From positions 310,001-374,000 of the forward strand of contig CBDANZ010000005.1 in assembly GCA_965197865.1 (NCBI GenBank): 64,000 bases of DNA, in the 5' to 3' direction. The translations under genes were made by a program, and so were the position numbers. Below, piece by piece: positions 26,451 through 35,110 of this stretch. The DNA comes from CBDANZ01 sp965197865. GTDB lineage: Bacteria; Acidobacteriota; Vicinamibacteria; Vicinamibacterales; CAVVIG01. The notes under the pieces were generated by a model. That model searched no databases, was not told the origin of the DNA, and was given only the letters and a program-made list of their open reading frames with translations. Within the stretch, counting starts at the first letter, position 1. The number at the start of each line of letters is the position of its first letter.

Positions 26451-26495
26451 CTGTTAACCGGAGGGTTGTTGGTTCGAGTCCAACCTGAGGAGCCA
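26451..26495 (+). tRNA. tRNA-Asn 3' fragment (anticodon GTT), probable attachment site
   Basis: The sequence begins at the anticodon loop CTGTTAA (anticodon GTT), continues CCGGA, a 5-base variable loop, the T arm GTTGG-TTCGAGT-CCAAC, and the acceptor strand CTGAGGAG ending in an encoded CCA at 26495. The bases upstream of the anticodon loop do not form the 5' half: no D arm and no matching acceptor strand TCCTCAG. It is therefore the 3' half only, as left when an integrative element recombines in a tRNA gene. Confidence 0.8.
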
Positions 26496-26520
26496 ATTTT
26501 CAGAAAGGCTCTCAGCAGAG

Positions 26521-27501
26521 GGCGTTGGTGCATGAATAGAAACCGGCCCGCGACAATCCCAACCCAGAGGCCCGTCACCAACCAATACTGTACGACTCTG
26601 GCCGGCCAAGGTCAGTCATCCGATTCAGGACGCAGCACGCGAGCAGTGCCTCGACCCTCTGCCCTGCCGGAGTTCGGGCTCGAAGCGCCTCCCCGAAGAG
26701 CGACATGTACCGGAAGAACGCGTTCTCAACGCGGCCCTGTCGATGGTAGCCTGACGTTTTCTTCCACCGGCGCCGTCCGAGCTGCTTCACCTGCTTGATC
26801 GCCCGATCCCGCGCGCTCGACCGTGGTCTCCGTCGAGACACCCTTGCCGTCTTGGTCGGCGGAACCACGACCGTCGCGCCACGCGTACCCGCGACATCGT
26901 AGAAGGCGACCGTGTCGTAGGCTGCATCGCCCGTGACGCTAGCTAGGTCGCCGTCAACCATGTCAATCAGATCGATGCCAATCGTCGCGTCATCGCCCGT
27001 CGCCTCGGTCAGGGCTTTAGCGACGATCACACCGGATCGATCGATGCCCACATGGAGCTTCTTCCAACCTCGCTGGCCGTGTCCGCCGTGTTTCGCAGCG
27101 GCCCATTCACCCTCGCCCACAATCGAGAGCGCCGTGCTGTCGACGACGAGCTGGATAGGCCCCTTGGCGGAGGTGGTGGAACTCGACCTCGAGGCGCTGA
27201 CTGCGCCGAGAGAGCGTGGTGTGGTCGGGGGCTTCGAGATCGATGCCCAGCAAAGACAGGACCGACCGCAAGCAGCCCTCCGCTTGGCGCAATGGCAACC
27301 GGAAAACGAGCCGGAGCGTCACGTCGCCTCGCTGGACGAGTGCTCGCTCGTACTCAGGCCAATTTCCGACACGATATTTCGTCTTGTACGTGGGATAAAC
27401 CCTCGACTTCATATCGAGAGCGTGTGCCGGCGGCCGTCAAGATAGCCAGGGAACCAACGGTCGCCTACCATACCCTTGCAGAGGGGCCGTGCACCAACGC
27501 C
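26521..27501. mobile_element. IS5-type insertion sequence (981 bp)
   Basis: Bounded by GGCGTTGGTGCATG (26521) and its mirror in CGTGCACCAACGCC ending 27501. It carries one minus-strand transposase, now frameshifted. It cuts a hemolysin-III gene on the right. The same terminal sequence occurs three times at 12.2-12.5 kb. No clear target duplication was read. Confidence 0.85.
26575..27412 (-). pseudogene. IS5-family transposase, frameshifted
   Basis: From ATG 27412: MKSRVYPTYKTKYRVGNWPE, LRQAEGCLRSVLSLLGIDL and APDHTTLSRRSQRLEV. A one-base shift near 27180-27195 is needed to continue with KGPIQLVVDSTALSIVGEGE (first Asp), WKKLHVGIDRSGVIVA, GDAAYDTVAFYDVAGTRG (second Asp) and QGRVENAFFRYMSLFG (Glu), ending at 26575. 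All catalytic residues survive, so only the shift inactivates it, unless it is rescued by programmed frameshifting. Confidence 0.88.
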
Positions 27502-27677
27502 GGCTTTGCGTGCCGGTGGCGGGCTGGCTGTGGCTCGTCGCGGGGGGCCTCGCGTACACTGCTGGCATCGCGTTCTATGCGGCGGAACGCGTGCGGTACG
27601 GCCATTTCGTGTGGCACGTGTTCGTCCTGATGGGCACGGCGTGTCACTTCTTTGCGGTGCTGTGGTACGCGACCTAA
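27502..27677 (+). pseudogene. Hemolysin III/YqfA-family membrane protein, C-terminal fragment
   Basis: Directly after the IS5 end the frame reads AGWLWLVAGGLAYTAGIAFY, AAERVRYGHFVWHVFVLMG and TACHFFAVLWYAT. The H-x-x-W-H-x-F-V-x-x-G-x-x-x-H-F metal-site pattern is the family's C-terminal signature. Everything before the sixth helix is missing because of the IS insertion. Confidence 0.85.
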
Positions 27678-27729
27678 GAGCGGCTGCACCCGACAGCTCC
27701 GCGGCTCTCTCTCGAGAAGTGAAGTGATA

Positions 27730-27978
27730 ATGGCTTCCAAAGAGTCAAACTTAATGACCTATCGAGGCCTTCAGGCGCGCGCCGAAGAAATGGGAATCAC
27801 GCGCCGTTGGGCCGCATGGGAAAAGTGTTCAGCTGAGGGACATTACTTCGGAACAACGGCAACTAATCCGCCTCTCCGATACTGCCAACGCTGCTTTACA
27901 GCTTGGAGTGGGAGAAGCGAGAGTGATCCCCCCCTAAATGAACCGATTCGCCCAACCGTGATGACATCGAACTCCTGA
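27730..27978 (+). CDS. Small hypothetical protein (82 residues)
   Basis: The ATG follows GAAGTGAAG at suitable distance. The protein begins MASKESNLMTYRGLQARAEE and near its middle has FGTTATNPPLRYCQRCFTAW, where C-x-x-C could be half of a zinc site. The composition is soluble and mixed. No family recognised. It lies alone between a truncated hemolysin-III gene and gene-poor DNA. Confidence 0.4.
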   Translation: MASKESNLMTYRGLQARAEEMGITRRWAAWEKCSAEGHYFGTTATNPPLRYCQRCFTAWSGRSESDPPLNEPIRPTVMTSNS

Positions 27979-28490
27979 ATGAGCGAAGGCCTTCGCCGAC
28001 CCAAATCGAACCGCCTCTGCCGTTCACTGGGTCATTGGATCAACGTTCCAGGGCGGCGGGTTCACCCACGCCATAATCGCCCAGTCACCAACGTACACGC
28101 CTGAGACCGCTGACCTGCGGCTTCTCGTTCAGACATCGGTCCTTCCGCTGGCACTGTCAAGTTCCCCATGTCGGCGGTCACCACGACGGATGAAACATCG
28201 GGTTCAGAACTCCACCGTGGGCACTTCGTCGGCTCCTTGGTCAGACCGGCCACGAAAAGCAGCCCCACCAGAAATCGGATCAAGACGTGCCTCGGCCGAC
28301 GAAGCGCAACCAGCTGCGTCTCCATCACTCAAGCCTAGCATCCACACGCTTCGCTTTGAAGAACCATGTCGCCTGCCTTCATGTAGATCTGGTCAAGCTT
28401 GCGCAGCGGACGTGGCCGATTCTGGACCACATCAGAAACCGCATTGATCGCGGCACGCAGGTCGATGTCGGACCTGGTGGCCGTCGTGTG
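27979..28490. other. Gene-poor stretch
   Basis: No supported gene. A minus-strand frame at 28062-28328 has a short hydrophobic segment (HVLIRFLVGLLFVAGLTK) but no family, poor coding character after it and no clear ribosome site. Confidence 0.3.
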
Positions 28491-28684
28491 TTACCAATTG
28501 TAAGGTCGCGTGCAGAGTGCGCGCGGGCTGAACGAAACTCGACGCCGGCTTTGTCTTACAAGGTACCCGAGCACCTGCTCGGCGGGCCAGGCGTCGCGGT
28601 AGGGACGCCTGGTGCGGAGCGCGTCGTACATGTCGCACACGTGCACGAGTTTGCCGGCTTGGTGACAGTCCCGGCTCCATTTAG
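28491..28684 (-). pseudogene. HD-GYP domain fragment
   Basis: The minus frame reads GKLVHVCDMYDALRTRRPYR and DAWPAEQVLGYLVRQ, the helix after the HD-GYP catalytic core (V-x-D-x-Y-D-A-L-x-x-x-R-P-Y). Downstream the frame degenerates with a further shift (KAGVEFRSARAHS in another frame). The catalytic HD and GYP motifs are absent. It abuts the broken end of rpmI, so it marks the junction of a rearrangement. Confidence 0.75.
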
Positions 28685-28738
28685 CTTAGTGAGTTTGAAC
28701 CGCTTGGCGGCGCCGCGGTGCGTCTTCAATTTCGGCAT
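28685..28738 (-). pseudogene. rpmI: 50S ribosomal protein L35, first 18 codons only
   Basis: From ATG 28738, preceded by GAGGAAGG, the frame reads MPKLKTHRGAAKRFKLTK, the invariant start of L35, and then leaves the family at once into HD-GYP-derived sequence. Normally about 65 codons followed by rplT. The position 71 bases after infC is the standard infC-rpmI-rplT arrangement, so this is the authentic operon cut by a rearrangement, with L20 missing from the window. Confidence 0.88.
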
Positions 28739-28809
28739 CGCCTTCCTCAATCGGTCTTGGTTTCCGTATCCGCGGCGAAGGTCTCCGCGATACCCGCGGC
28801 AGAGCTTTT

Positions 28810-29394
28810 TCACTCTCGTACGACTGTTGGCGCTGCCGCCGCCTTCGCCTTGCCGGTGGTGTGCGGGCGCCGGTTGAATATCGTGTGCATTCGGTTGCCT
28901 TCCATGCTTGGCAGTGCCTCGGTCACCGCCACATCAGCGAGCTCCCGCACGAGGCGCTCGAGAATGCGGCGGCCGATGTCAGGATGCGCCATCTCGCGGC
29001 CGCGGAAGAAGATGGTCGCTTTCACCTTGTCGCCGTCCTCCAGGAACCGTTCGATGTGCTTCTTCTTGAACTGGTAATCGTGCTCGTCGACCTTCGGGCG
29101 GAATTTGATCTCCTTAACCAAGATCACCTTCTGGTGCCGCCGGGCCTCGCGCGCGCGCTTCTGCTCCTGGTACTGGTACTTCCCGAAATCCATGATCCGG
29201 CAGACCGGCGGCACGGCCGTCGCGGAGATCTCAACGAGGTCGAGCCCCTTCTGCTTCGCAAGGGCGAGGGCCTGAGGCGGCGGCATGATGCCGAGCTGCT
29301 GTCCTGTGTCGTCGATTACGCGGATTTCGCGGACGCGAATACGTTCGTTGACGCGGACGCGGTCGTCGCGGCGGGGTGCTCTGTTGAAAGCGAT
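28810..29394 (-). CDS. infC: Translation initiation factor IF-3
   Basis: IF-3 binds the 30S subunit and checks the start codon. The 194-residue protein includes RVNERIRVREIRVIDDTGQQ, ALALAKQKGLDLVEIS, PPVCRIMDFGKYQYQEQKR, VKEIKFRPKVDEHDYQFK and HPDIGRRILERLVREL. The start was set at an ATC codon (29394): it is 5 bases after a perfect AAGGAGG and gives the normal N-terminus, whereas the first ATG would remove about 36 conserved residues. Rare AUU/AUC starts are the known basis of IF-3 autoregulation. rpmI follows but is truncated. Confidence 0.95.
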   Translation of the reverse strand: MAFNRAPRRDDRVRVNERIRVREIRVIDDTGQQLGIMPPPQALALAKQKGLDLVEISATAVPPVCRIMDFGKYQYQEQKRAREARRHQKVILVKEIKFRPKVDEHDYQFKKKHIERFLEDGDKVKATIFFRGREMAHPDIGRRILERLVRELADVAVTEALPSMEGNRMHTIFNRRPHTTGKAKAAAAPTVVRE

Positions 29395-29523
29395 AACTAC
29401 CTCCTTGAAAACACCTAAGACTGAAAACTGAGAACTTAAGTATAAGGGCAGTCACTATCGGAGCGGAGTACTTGCGCGACGTTGGAATCGCCACGCCGTC
29501 CCGCGTCGCGTGTTGAAACCGTC
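29395..29523 (-). promoter_or_regulatory. infC upstream region with strong ribosome site
   Basis: AAGGAGG lies 5 bases before the ATC start of infC. The about 120 bases upstream contain an AT-richer patch (AACTTAAGTATAAGG on the plus strand) that could hold the promoter. No thrS gene is present upstream, which is the usual neighbour. Confidence 0.4.
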
Positions 29524-29946
29524 CTAATTCAGCGCGTCGGCAATGCGGCGAGTGGTCAAACCCTCGGCTAGCGCCAACCGGCTACCCGCGTCAAGGAATT
29601 GAGCGGCCAGCCGTTTCGTCGCCGGCTGCCCGCCTTGAAGCACTGCGTCAAATGTTCTTGTTGTTCGCCAAGGATCACCGCGATGGTGAATGTCCCGCAA
29701 ACACCTGTTTGTCCCGCGCCAGTCAGGCACAGTCAACGGCCAATGAAGTGGAGGCGAAAGTCGGGCAAACTTCTGGCGGGTTTGGTCCGGCGACTCCCTG
29801 ACCGGCTGAAGATGACTGTGATCCCGCGCTGTGGTGGTTCTCAGGAGTAATCCGGTAATCAGCAGCACCCTGGAATGCTGGGCCTCGGCGTAGCTCAAGC
29901 ACGGGAAGGGCAGCGATCAGACTCAAGCCGGCCGCGAGAAGTGGAA
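29524..29946 (-). pseudogene. Degraded small gene, unidentified
   Basis: The 3' part reads HHRGDPWRTTRTFDAVLQGG and QPATKRLAAQFLDAGSRLAL, ending EGLTTRRIADALN with TAG at 29524. Upstream, in another frame, a signal-peptide-like stretch (RLIPLLAAGLSLIAALPVLE) starts directly at the end of the preceding gene. The two may be halves of one exported protein with a frameshift. No family recognised. Confidence 0.35.
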
Positions 29947-30382
29947 TCAGTCTTGATACGCCTTCGTGATAACAATATCGCCTAGCCAACTCACCAAGTG
30001 TGTAGCTGTCACGATGGCAATCGTGCGCTGCGACTGTTTCTCAAGCTCGCCAAGATCCCCCGCTTCGGCTCGTGCCGGAGCGTCGAAATTCTTTCGGTAA
30101 CGGATGTAGGGCACTTCTTCCCACTGACCGACACCCTCAGGTAGGAGGCCAGTCGTGAGCGGCACGATCGCCGGATCGAACCGGCAAACGAACAAGCGTG
30201 CCGTCGTGACGATCACAGGCAAGCCCACCCACGACCCGCGCTTTCCAAGAGTGAAGTGGCCGCCGCCGTCTGGACGAACTTGTTGAGTGCTACCACCCAG
30301 AGCGCGAGGGTCGCCGGGGACGCGCCGAAACGAGGGCGAGGATTGCTGCGGCGGCGCCCACCAGCAGTTGCCGGTAGGTCAT
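29947..30382 (-). pseudogene. Exported protein of unknown family, frameshifted
   Basis: ATG 30382 starts a signal peptide (MTYRQLLVGAAAAILALVSA). A one-base shift near 30310-30325 is needed to reach DPRALGGSTQQVRPDGGGHF, RGSWVGLPVIVTTARLFVCR, VGQWEEVPYIRYRKNFDAP and ATHLVSWLGDIVITKAYQD, ending at 29947. The total of 436 bases is one more than a multiple of three, consistent with a single inserted base. About 144 residues when repaired. No domain recognised. Confidence 0.5.
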
Positions 30383-30610
30383 CGTGATCGCCCTCGTTCG
30401 GCCCCCCAGTGCGTCCGCAGGAACGTCTACCACGACGTCGGCCGCTCGGGTACGGGTAGCCGACCAGTGTAGCCAGGAGCATTCGGAAGGACAACGCGTC
30501 GAGCACGGCGGGGGAGTCTATACCACCGACCCGATCTCAGGGCCTCGAGGACCCTCCGCCGAGCAATGTGAACCGTACCGGGTTTCTCGGAGACCTCATT
30601 ACTTGGGAGG

Positions 30611-30940
30611 ATGGGGTCTATGGGACGTCCAAGTCGGTTTTCTCCGGAGGTGCGTGAGCGCGCGGTTCGGATGGTCGAGGAGCATCGCGCCACCCACGCG
30701 TCGGAGTGGGGCGTGTTGCAGTCGGTGGCGCCGAAGCTTGGCTGCACGGCCGAGACGCTACGGAAGTGGGTACGCCAGGCACAGCGTGACGCCGGCTATC
30801 GCCCAGGGTTGACGACGAGCGAGCGAGAGCGCCTCAAGGAACTGGAGCGCGAGGTTCGCGAGCTGAAGCGGGCGAACGAGATCCTGCGGAAGGCGTCCGC
30901 GTATTTTGCCCAGGCGGAGCTCGACCGCCGCGGGAAGTGA
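30611..30940 (+). CDS. IS3-family transposase OrfA
   Basis: 109 residues: a helix-turn-helix (FSPEVRERAVRMVEEHRATH, LGCTAETLRKWVRQAQRD) and a C-terminal leucine-zipper-like coiled coil (RLKELEREVRELKRANEILR). It overlaps orfB by a few bases, as expected for elements that make the full transposase by -1 frameshifting. Confidence 0.93.
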   Translation: MGSMGRPSRFSPEVRERAVRMVEEHRATHASEWGVLQSVAPKLGCTAETLRKWVRQAQRDAGYRPGLTTSERERLKELEREVRELKRANEILRKASAYFAQAELDRRGK

Positions 30941-31833
30941 TGGTTCGCTTCATTCACGACCATCGGGATCAGTACGGGGTCGAGCCGATCTGCACCGTGC
31001 TGCCGATCGCCCCCTCGACGTATCACCGCCATCGGGCGGCGCAGGTCGATCCGACGCGTCGCTCGGCCCGGGCACAACGCGATGATGCGCTGCGCCCGGA
31101 GATTCAGCGGGTGTATGACGAGCATCATCAGGTGTACGGGCCGCGCAAGGTCTGGAAACAGCTGCGTCGCGAAGGGTTCTGCGTGGCACGAGGCACGGTG
31201 GGTCGGCTGATGCGGGCGATGGGCCTGGAAGGCGCGGGGCGTGGGCGCGCGTGGATCACGACCACGCACGCGGGCAATGGCAGCCGGCCCGCAGATCTCG
31301 TCGATCGCCAGTTCGTGGCGACCCGTCCGAATCAGCTCTGGGTCTCAGACTTCACCTACGTGGCGACCTGGGGTGGGTTCACCTACGTGGCGTTCGTGAT
31401 CGACGTCTTCGCGCGGCGCATCGTGGGCTGGCGGGTGTCGGCCTCGATGCGCACGGACTTCGTGCTCGACGCCTTGGAGCAGGCCATCTACGCGCGCCGC
31501 GGCGACGCGCTGACCAGCCTCGTGCATCACAGCGATCGCGGCACGCAGTATCTTTCGATGCGGTACACGGATCGTCTCGCGGCCGCCGGCATTGCGCCAT
31601 CGGTCGGGAGCCAAGGCGATGCGTTCGATAACGCCCTCGCCGAGTCGGTGATCGGACTCTACAAGACGGAGGTGATTCGACGACGAGGGCCGTGGCGCAC
31701 GCTCGAGGCCGTGGAATTCGCCACGCTGGAGTGGGTGGATTGGTTCAACATGCGGCGGTTGCTGGGACCGATTAGAGACGTGCCGCCGGCGGAGTTTGAA
31801 GCGCAGTACTATGAGCAGGCCAAGGTGGCCTGA
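30937..31833 (+). CDS. IS3-family transposase OrfB (integrase core)
   Basis: 298 residues. HTH_21-type N-terminal part (VYDEHHQVYGPRKVWKQL), then the rve core with DDE residues in LWVSDFTYVATWGGFTYVAF, VHHSDRGTQYLSMRYT and GDAFDNALAESVIGLYKTE. C-terminal WVDWFNMRRLLGPIRDVPP is typical. Likely translated mainly as an OrfAB fusion by frameshift near 30937. Confidence 0.95.
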   Translation: MMVRFIHDHRDQYGVEPICTVLPIAPSTYHRHRAAQVDPTRRSARAQRDDALRPEIQRVYDEHHQVYGPRKVWKQLRREGFCVARGTVGRLMRAMGLEGAGRGRAWITTTHAGNGSRPADLVDRQFVATRPNQLWVSDFTYVATWGGFTYVAFVIDVFARRIVGWRVSASMRTDFVLDALEQAIYARRGDALTSLVHHSDRGTQYLSMRYTDRLAAAGIAPSVGSQGDAFDNALAESVIGLYKTEVIRRRGPWRTLEAVEFATLEWVDWFNMRRLLGPIRDVPPAEFEAQYYEQAKVA

Positions 31834-31872
31834 TTCAATGAATCCAGTCTCCGAGAAACCCGGTACGGTTCA

Positions 31873-33705
31873 AGCTGAGCACGAGCGAATCCATACAAGT
31901 ACTGAAACATGTGGAAGTTCCGTTCTTCATGCGGCAAGCGCGTGGATCTGGCACAACCCCTGGGTGAGTTCTCAGCAAGGCGCAGAACCTTGGAGCCTGT
32001 GGTGAAGGCGCCGGTCTCGTGAAGGGAGCCGACGTAACCACCAGACGAGCTCAGGAACGATCGAGCGGAGGACCAACATGCGCGATCGGGTTGCTGAGCA
32101 AGAACTTGTGGATCACCTCAGGTCGCGGGACCGTTCGGCGATTGAGGCGCTCGAATCAGCCTACGGATCGCAGATCATCTGCCACCTCGCCTTTGCTAAG
32201 CAAGGACCTGCCGTGTCAAGAAAACCGGCTTCGGCTATCGCCGATCTTCGTACGAAGACTACAGTCGCGATCCGTCGCGGCTTGGCATCCGCAGCAAGTT
32301 CAACGCTCCCGTCTTGATCGAGCTGATAGCCATGGAATGGTAACTGGGACCTCCTGTGCGCTTGGCAACCATCGGATTGAGAGCGAGCATAATACTGGCG
32401 AGGGTGAACCGGCAATAGAGCCAGACGACGGTGTAATAACTCCTGCCCTCGTTGCACTCACTTGCCGAGCGGAACGAAGGGGGTCGAACGCGACTCTCAC
32501 ATTGTAGGCGTTTCCAAAGGGAGGTAGAGCAATGAGCCTGACGAGTATCAAGCACAGTGTGTACGGGTTGCCACGCGCCCGACGACGTTTCGCAACGCTC
32601 ATGACGCTCCTCCAGTCCTGGATACGATGCCTCTTTCGCAAGGTCTCCTTCGCGTGGGGCAGCGACGTCTCGCAATCTTGAGTGAGCTCGCCATTCTTGT
32701 GACACCAGGCGGGGTGTTTGATGAACGCCACCCCCAAGCTCACAACCCGCAGCTGTTGCTCATCGTGGTTCATTGGTTGTCGGGCCTGTTGGAGGCGCCA
32801 CCTGCGAGGAAGAGGATGTCTGCACAATCCTAGGTTGAACGCAATGTTGTGTACGGCATGGAACGTACACGAGCGTCCACGTTCGTCGCGAGTAAGAATT
32901 CCGCTCGTCCAAAGGCCACCGGAACACCAACCTCTTCAAGCACAGGCGGGCCCGCCACCGGACACGAATTGCGCCTACGGATCCGTGTTTTCTGTCTCTT
33001 CCATGTCGTCTCTGTCTGGCTCGGTCGCTCTTCCTCCAGCCTAAGGAGCGCCCAGGCCTGTACTTCGTCCGGGGTAGCCACGACTTGACGCTCTGGCCAC
33101 TGACTGCGGACCCGGGGCAGTGCTGAACGCCCGTCTGGGTTCGTTTCGCAACGACCTGAAAGGCCGGTGCTGGTATCGCTGTCCACGGCAGCCGGCGGCG
33201 ACACGGGGACGCCGGCTCGCGCAGCCTGCCGGCGTTCCAATCGTAGAGGGCGCATTGCAGGTTCCCTCGCAGCGTTGTCTCGTCGTGCATCAAGGTGGCC
33301 AGGACTTCTGCGTCCTCGGCGAAGGCGCCGGCAAGGGCGGGTGTGTCGGCGTCGCAGAGCGCGTACAGGCGGGCGATCTCGTTCAGGGCCGTCGCGTGAC
33401 AGCCGGCGCCTACCCAGGCCACGGCAGCTGCTCCAATTCTTGAAAAACGCGTTTGATTTCAGGCGGTGGTGCTAGGCAGAGAGTTCGAAATGAGTCCAAG
33501 AAGGCGAGCCACTTTCCCAATATAATTAGTGAATGCGCTCCGTCGTCCCTGCCGGTGACTGAACAATACTGCGGTGGACCGTGGCGGTGATCGCATCGCG
33601 CGGTCATGCGGAAGATGGGCGTAGCCACGGCGGCTCTCGCGCGGTTTCCGGCAACCCCGTATACTCTGCGCTAGCAACGAAACGTTCGCGGAAAGGGGAC
33701 CTACC
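31873..33705. other. Long degraded region without an intact gene
   Basis: About 1.8 kb in which I can defend no complete gene. Recognisable scraps are a sigma-factor N-terminus at 32078-32200 (listed separately) and a minus-frame stretch at about 33225-33420 reading ALNEIARLYALCDADTPALA, FAEDAEVLATLMHDETTLRG and NLQCALYDWNAGRLREP, which has coding character but no family and loses its frame on both sides. The last 250 bases should include the promoter of the sulfite oxidase-like gene. Confidence 0.35.
32078..32200 (+). pseudogene. ECF-type sigma factor, N-terminal scrap
   Basis: ATG 32078 follows GGAGG by 7 bases. The frame reads MRDRVAEQELVDHLRSRDRS and AIEALESAYGSQIICHLAF, matching the first helix of sigma-70 region 2 (L-x-x-R-D-x-x-A-x-E-x-L-x-x-x-Y-G). 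Beyond about 32195 the similarity ends. Non-functional. Confidence 0.45.
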
Positions 33706-34872
33706 ATGACAAGGGAGACCACCCGTCGTGACATCCTCAAGGGCAGCCTCGCGATGGCGGGACTGGGCGTCCTCGGTGTGCCGGACTGGGCGTTTCCGGC
33801 CCTCGCGCAGGACGAGACGCTCATGGAGTTCACCGACCTGCCAGACGAGGTCAGGCTGATTCGGGGCCCCGATCGGCGCATCATCGACGTCCGTTACATC
33901 GACAGCTTCGTGACGCCGATCAACCAGTTCTTCACGACGCAGCACTACGGCCACCCCGAGATCGACACGCCCACCTACCGGCTGCAGGTTTCCGGCCTCG
34001 TGAACCAGCCGCTGGCGCTCTCCATCGCCGACCTCCGCGCGATGCCGAGCCGGGAGCTAGTGTTCGGGTTCGAATGCTCTGGCAACCGCGGGCCGCTCAA
34101 CGGGCTGTCGAGCAACGGCCGCTGGACCGGTGTCCCGCTGCGGGCAGTACTCGACCGGGCCGGCGTCAAGGTCGACGCGCGCGAGCTTGTCTTCTTCGGC
34201 GCCGACCATGGCGAAGAGGAAGTGGAGTTCAGGGGGCGGACCTACACCGTCGACCAGCAGTACGGCCGGAGCCTCCCGCGCGACAAGGCGCTGTCGGACG
34301 AGCCGCTGCTCGCTTACGCGCTGAACGGCGAGCCGCTCACCCGTCATCAGGGCCGGCCGCTTCGCCTGCTCGTCCCGGGCTGGTACGGCGCGCCCAACGT
34401 CAAGTACCTTGCCGAGATCCATGTCCAGGAAGACCAGTATCTCGGGAAGTACCAGGCGCGCTGGTATCGCACCCTGAAGGGCGAGATGGTCAACGGCGAG
34501 ATAAAGTGGAAGGAGACGGCGATCACGCGCATGCGGTTGAAATCATTCGTCGCGCGGGTCACCCGCACCCCCACTGGCCACAACATCTTCGGCGTCGTCC
34601 TCCACGACGGCACCCCGATTTCGTCGGTCGAGATGAAGATCGATGAGGGGGTGTGGCAGCCGGCGACGCTCGATCCGACGACGACGCGCGAGAAGTACTC
34701 CTGGAAGTTCTTCAACTACACCTGGCGCGACGCCACGCCGGGTGAACACACGGTCGCCTCGCGTGTAATCGACGTCAGCGGGCAGGTGCAGCCGACGGCG
34801 GAGGAGCTGGAGGTCAAGAAGACCTTCCTCGAGCACAACGCGCAGCTGCCACGGACCGTGATGATCGCCTAG
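33706..34872 (+). CDS. Tat-exported molybdopterin oxidoreductase, sulfite oxidase family
   Basis: 388 residues. The N-terminus TRRDILKGSLAMAGLGVLG is a twin-arginine signal, and cleavage after FPALAQ predicts a periplasmic enzyme. The Moco domain carries the Mo-ligand Cys124 in VFGFECSGNRGPLNGL, followed by WTGVPLRAVLDRAGVK, RPLRLLVPGWYGAPNVKYL and KWLxx-type arginine-rich stretches. A C-terminal dimerisation domain ends near DVSGQVQPTAEEL. The family oxidises sulfite to sulfate or related substrates, using a Moco without a guanine nucleotide. Its TAG stop is part of CTAG, into which a MITE has inserted without altering the protein. No cytochrome partner gene is adjacent, so the electron acceptor is unknown. 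Confidence 0.92.
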   Translation: MTRETTRRDILKGSLAMAGLGVLGVPDWAFPALAQDETLMEFTDLPDEVRLIRGPDRRIIDVRYIDSFVTPINQFFTTQHYGHPEIDTPTYRLQVSGLVNQPLALSIADLRAMPSRELVFGFECSGNRGPLNGLSSNGRWTGVPLRAVLDRAGVKVDARELVFFGADHGEEEVEFRGRTYTVDQQYGRSLPRDKALSDEPLLAYALNGEPLTRHQGRPLRLLVPGWYGAPNVKYLAEIHVQEDQYLGKYQARWYRTLKGEMVNGEIKWKETAITRMRLKSFVARVTRTPTGHNIFGVVLHDGTPISSVEMKIDEGVWQPATLDPTTTREKYSWKFFNYTWRDATPGEHTVASRVIDVSGQVQPTAEELEVKKTFLEHNAQLPRTVMIA

Positions 34873-35110
34873 CAGTCCGTGGTGAAAGTCCGTCTGCATT
34901 CGACGAGCGATGCATCCTCGTGGCCTGCGTTGCTCCTCCATCAAATACAGGCGGTATTCTCGGTCGTCGCGCCTTGCCCGCGAGGCGCCTCGCTGGTCTC
35001 GGTGCAGCGCCCGACTTTCACCATGATGGTATGGACTCCTCCCGGTTCCGATGCGGCATGATGTGCCGCATCAGCTGATGCCCATCAGCCACAACCAGGA
35101 GGAAACCGAA

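Larger units (their letters stand above)
30569..31872. mobile_element. IS3-family insertion sequence (1304 bp)
   Basis: Near-perfect terminal inverted repeats: TGAACCGTACCGGGTTTCTC continuing GGAGAC (left, 30569) and the mirror GTCTCCGAGAAACCCGG then TACGGTTCA (right, ending 31872). It encodes orfA and orfB in the usual overlapping arrangement. Both frames are intact, so the copy is probably functional. No clear 3-bp duplication. Confidence 0.93.

Noticed and set aside
28062..28328. Minus-strand 88-codon frame with a hydrophobic stretch
   Set aside because: No ribosome site, no family, and composition changes abruptly after the hydrophobic part.
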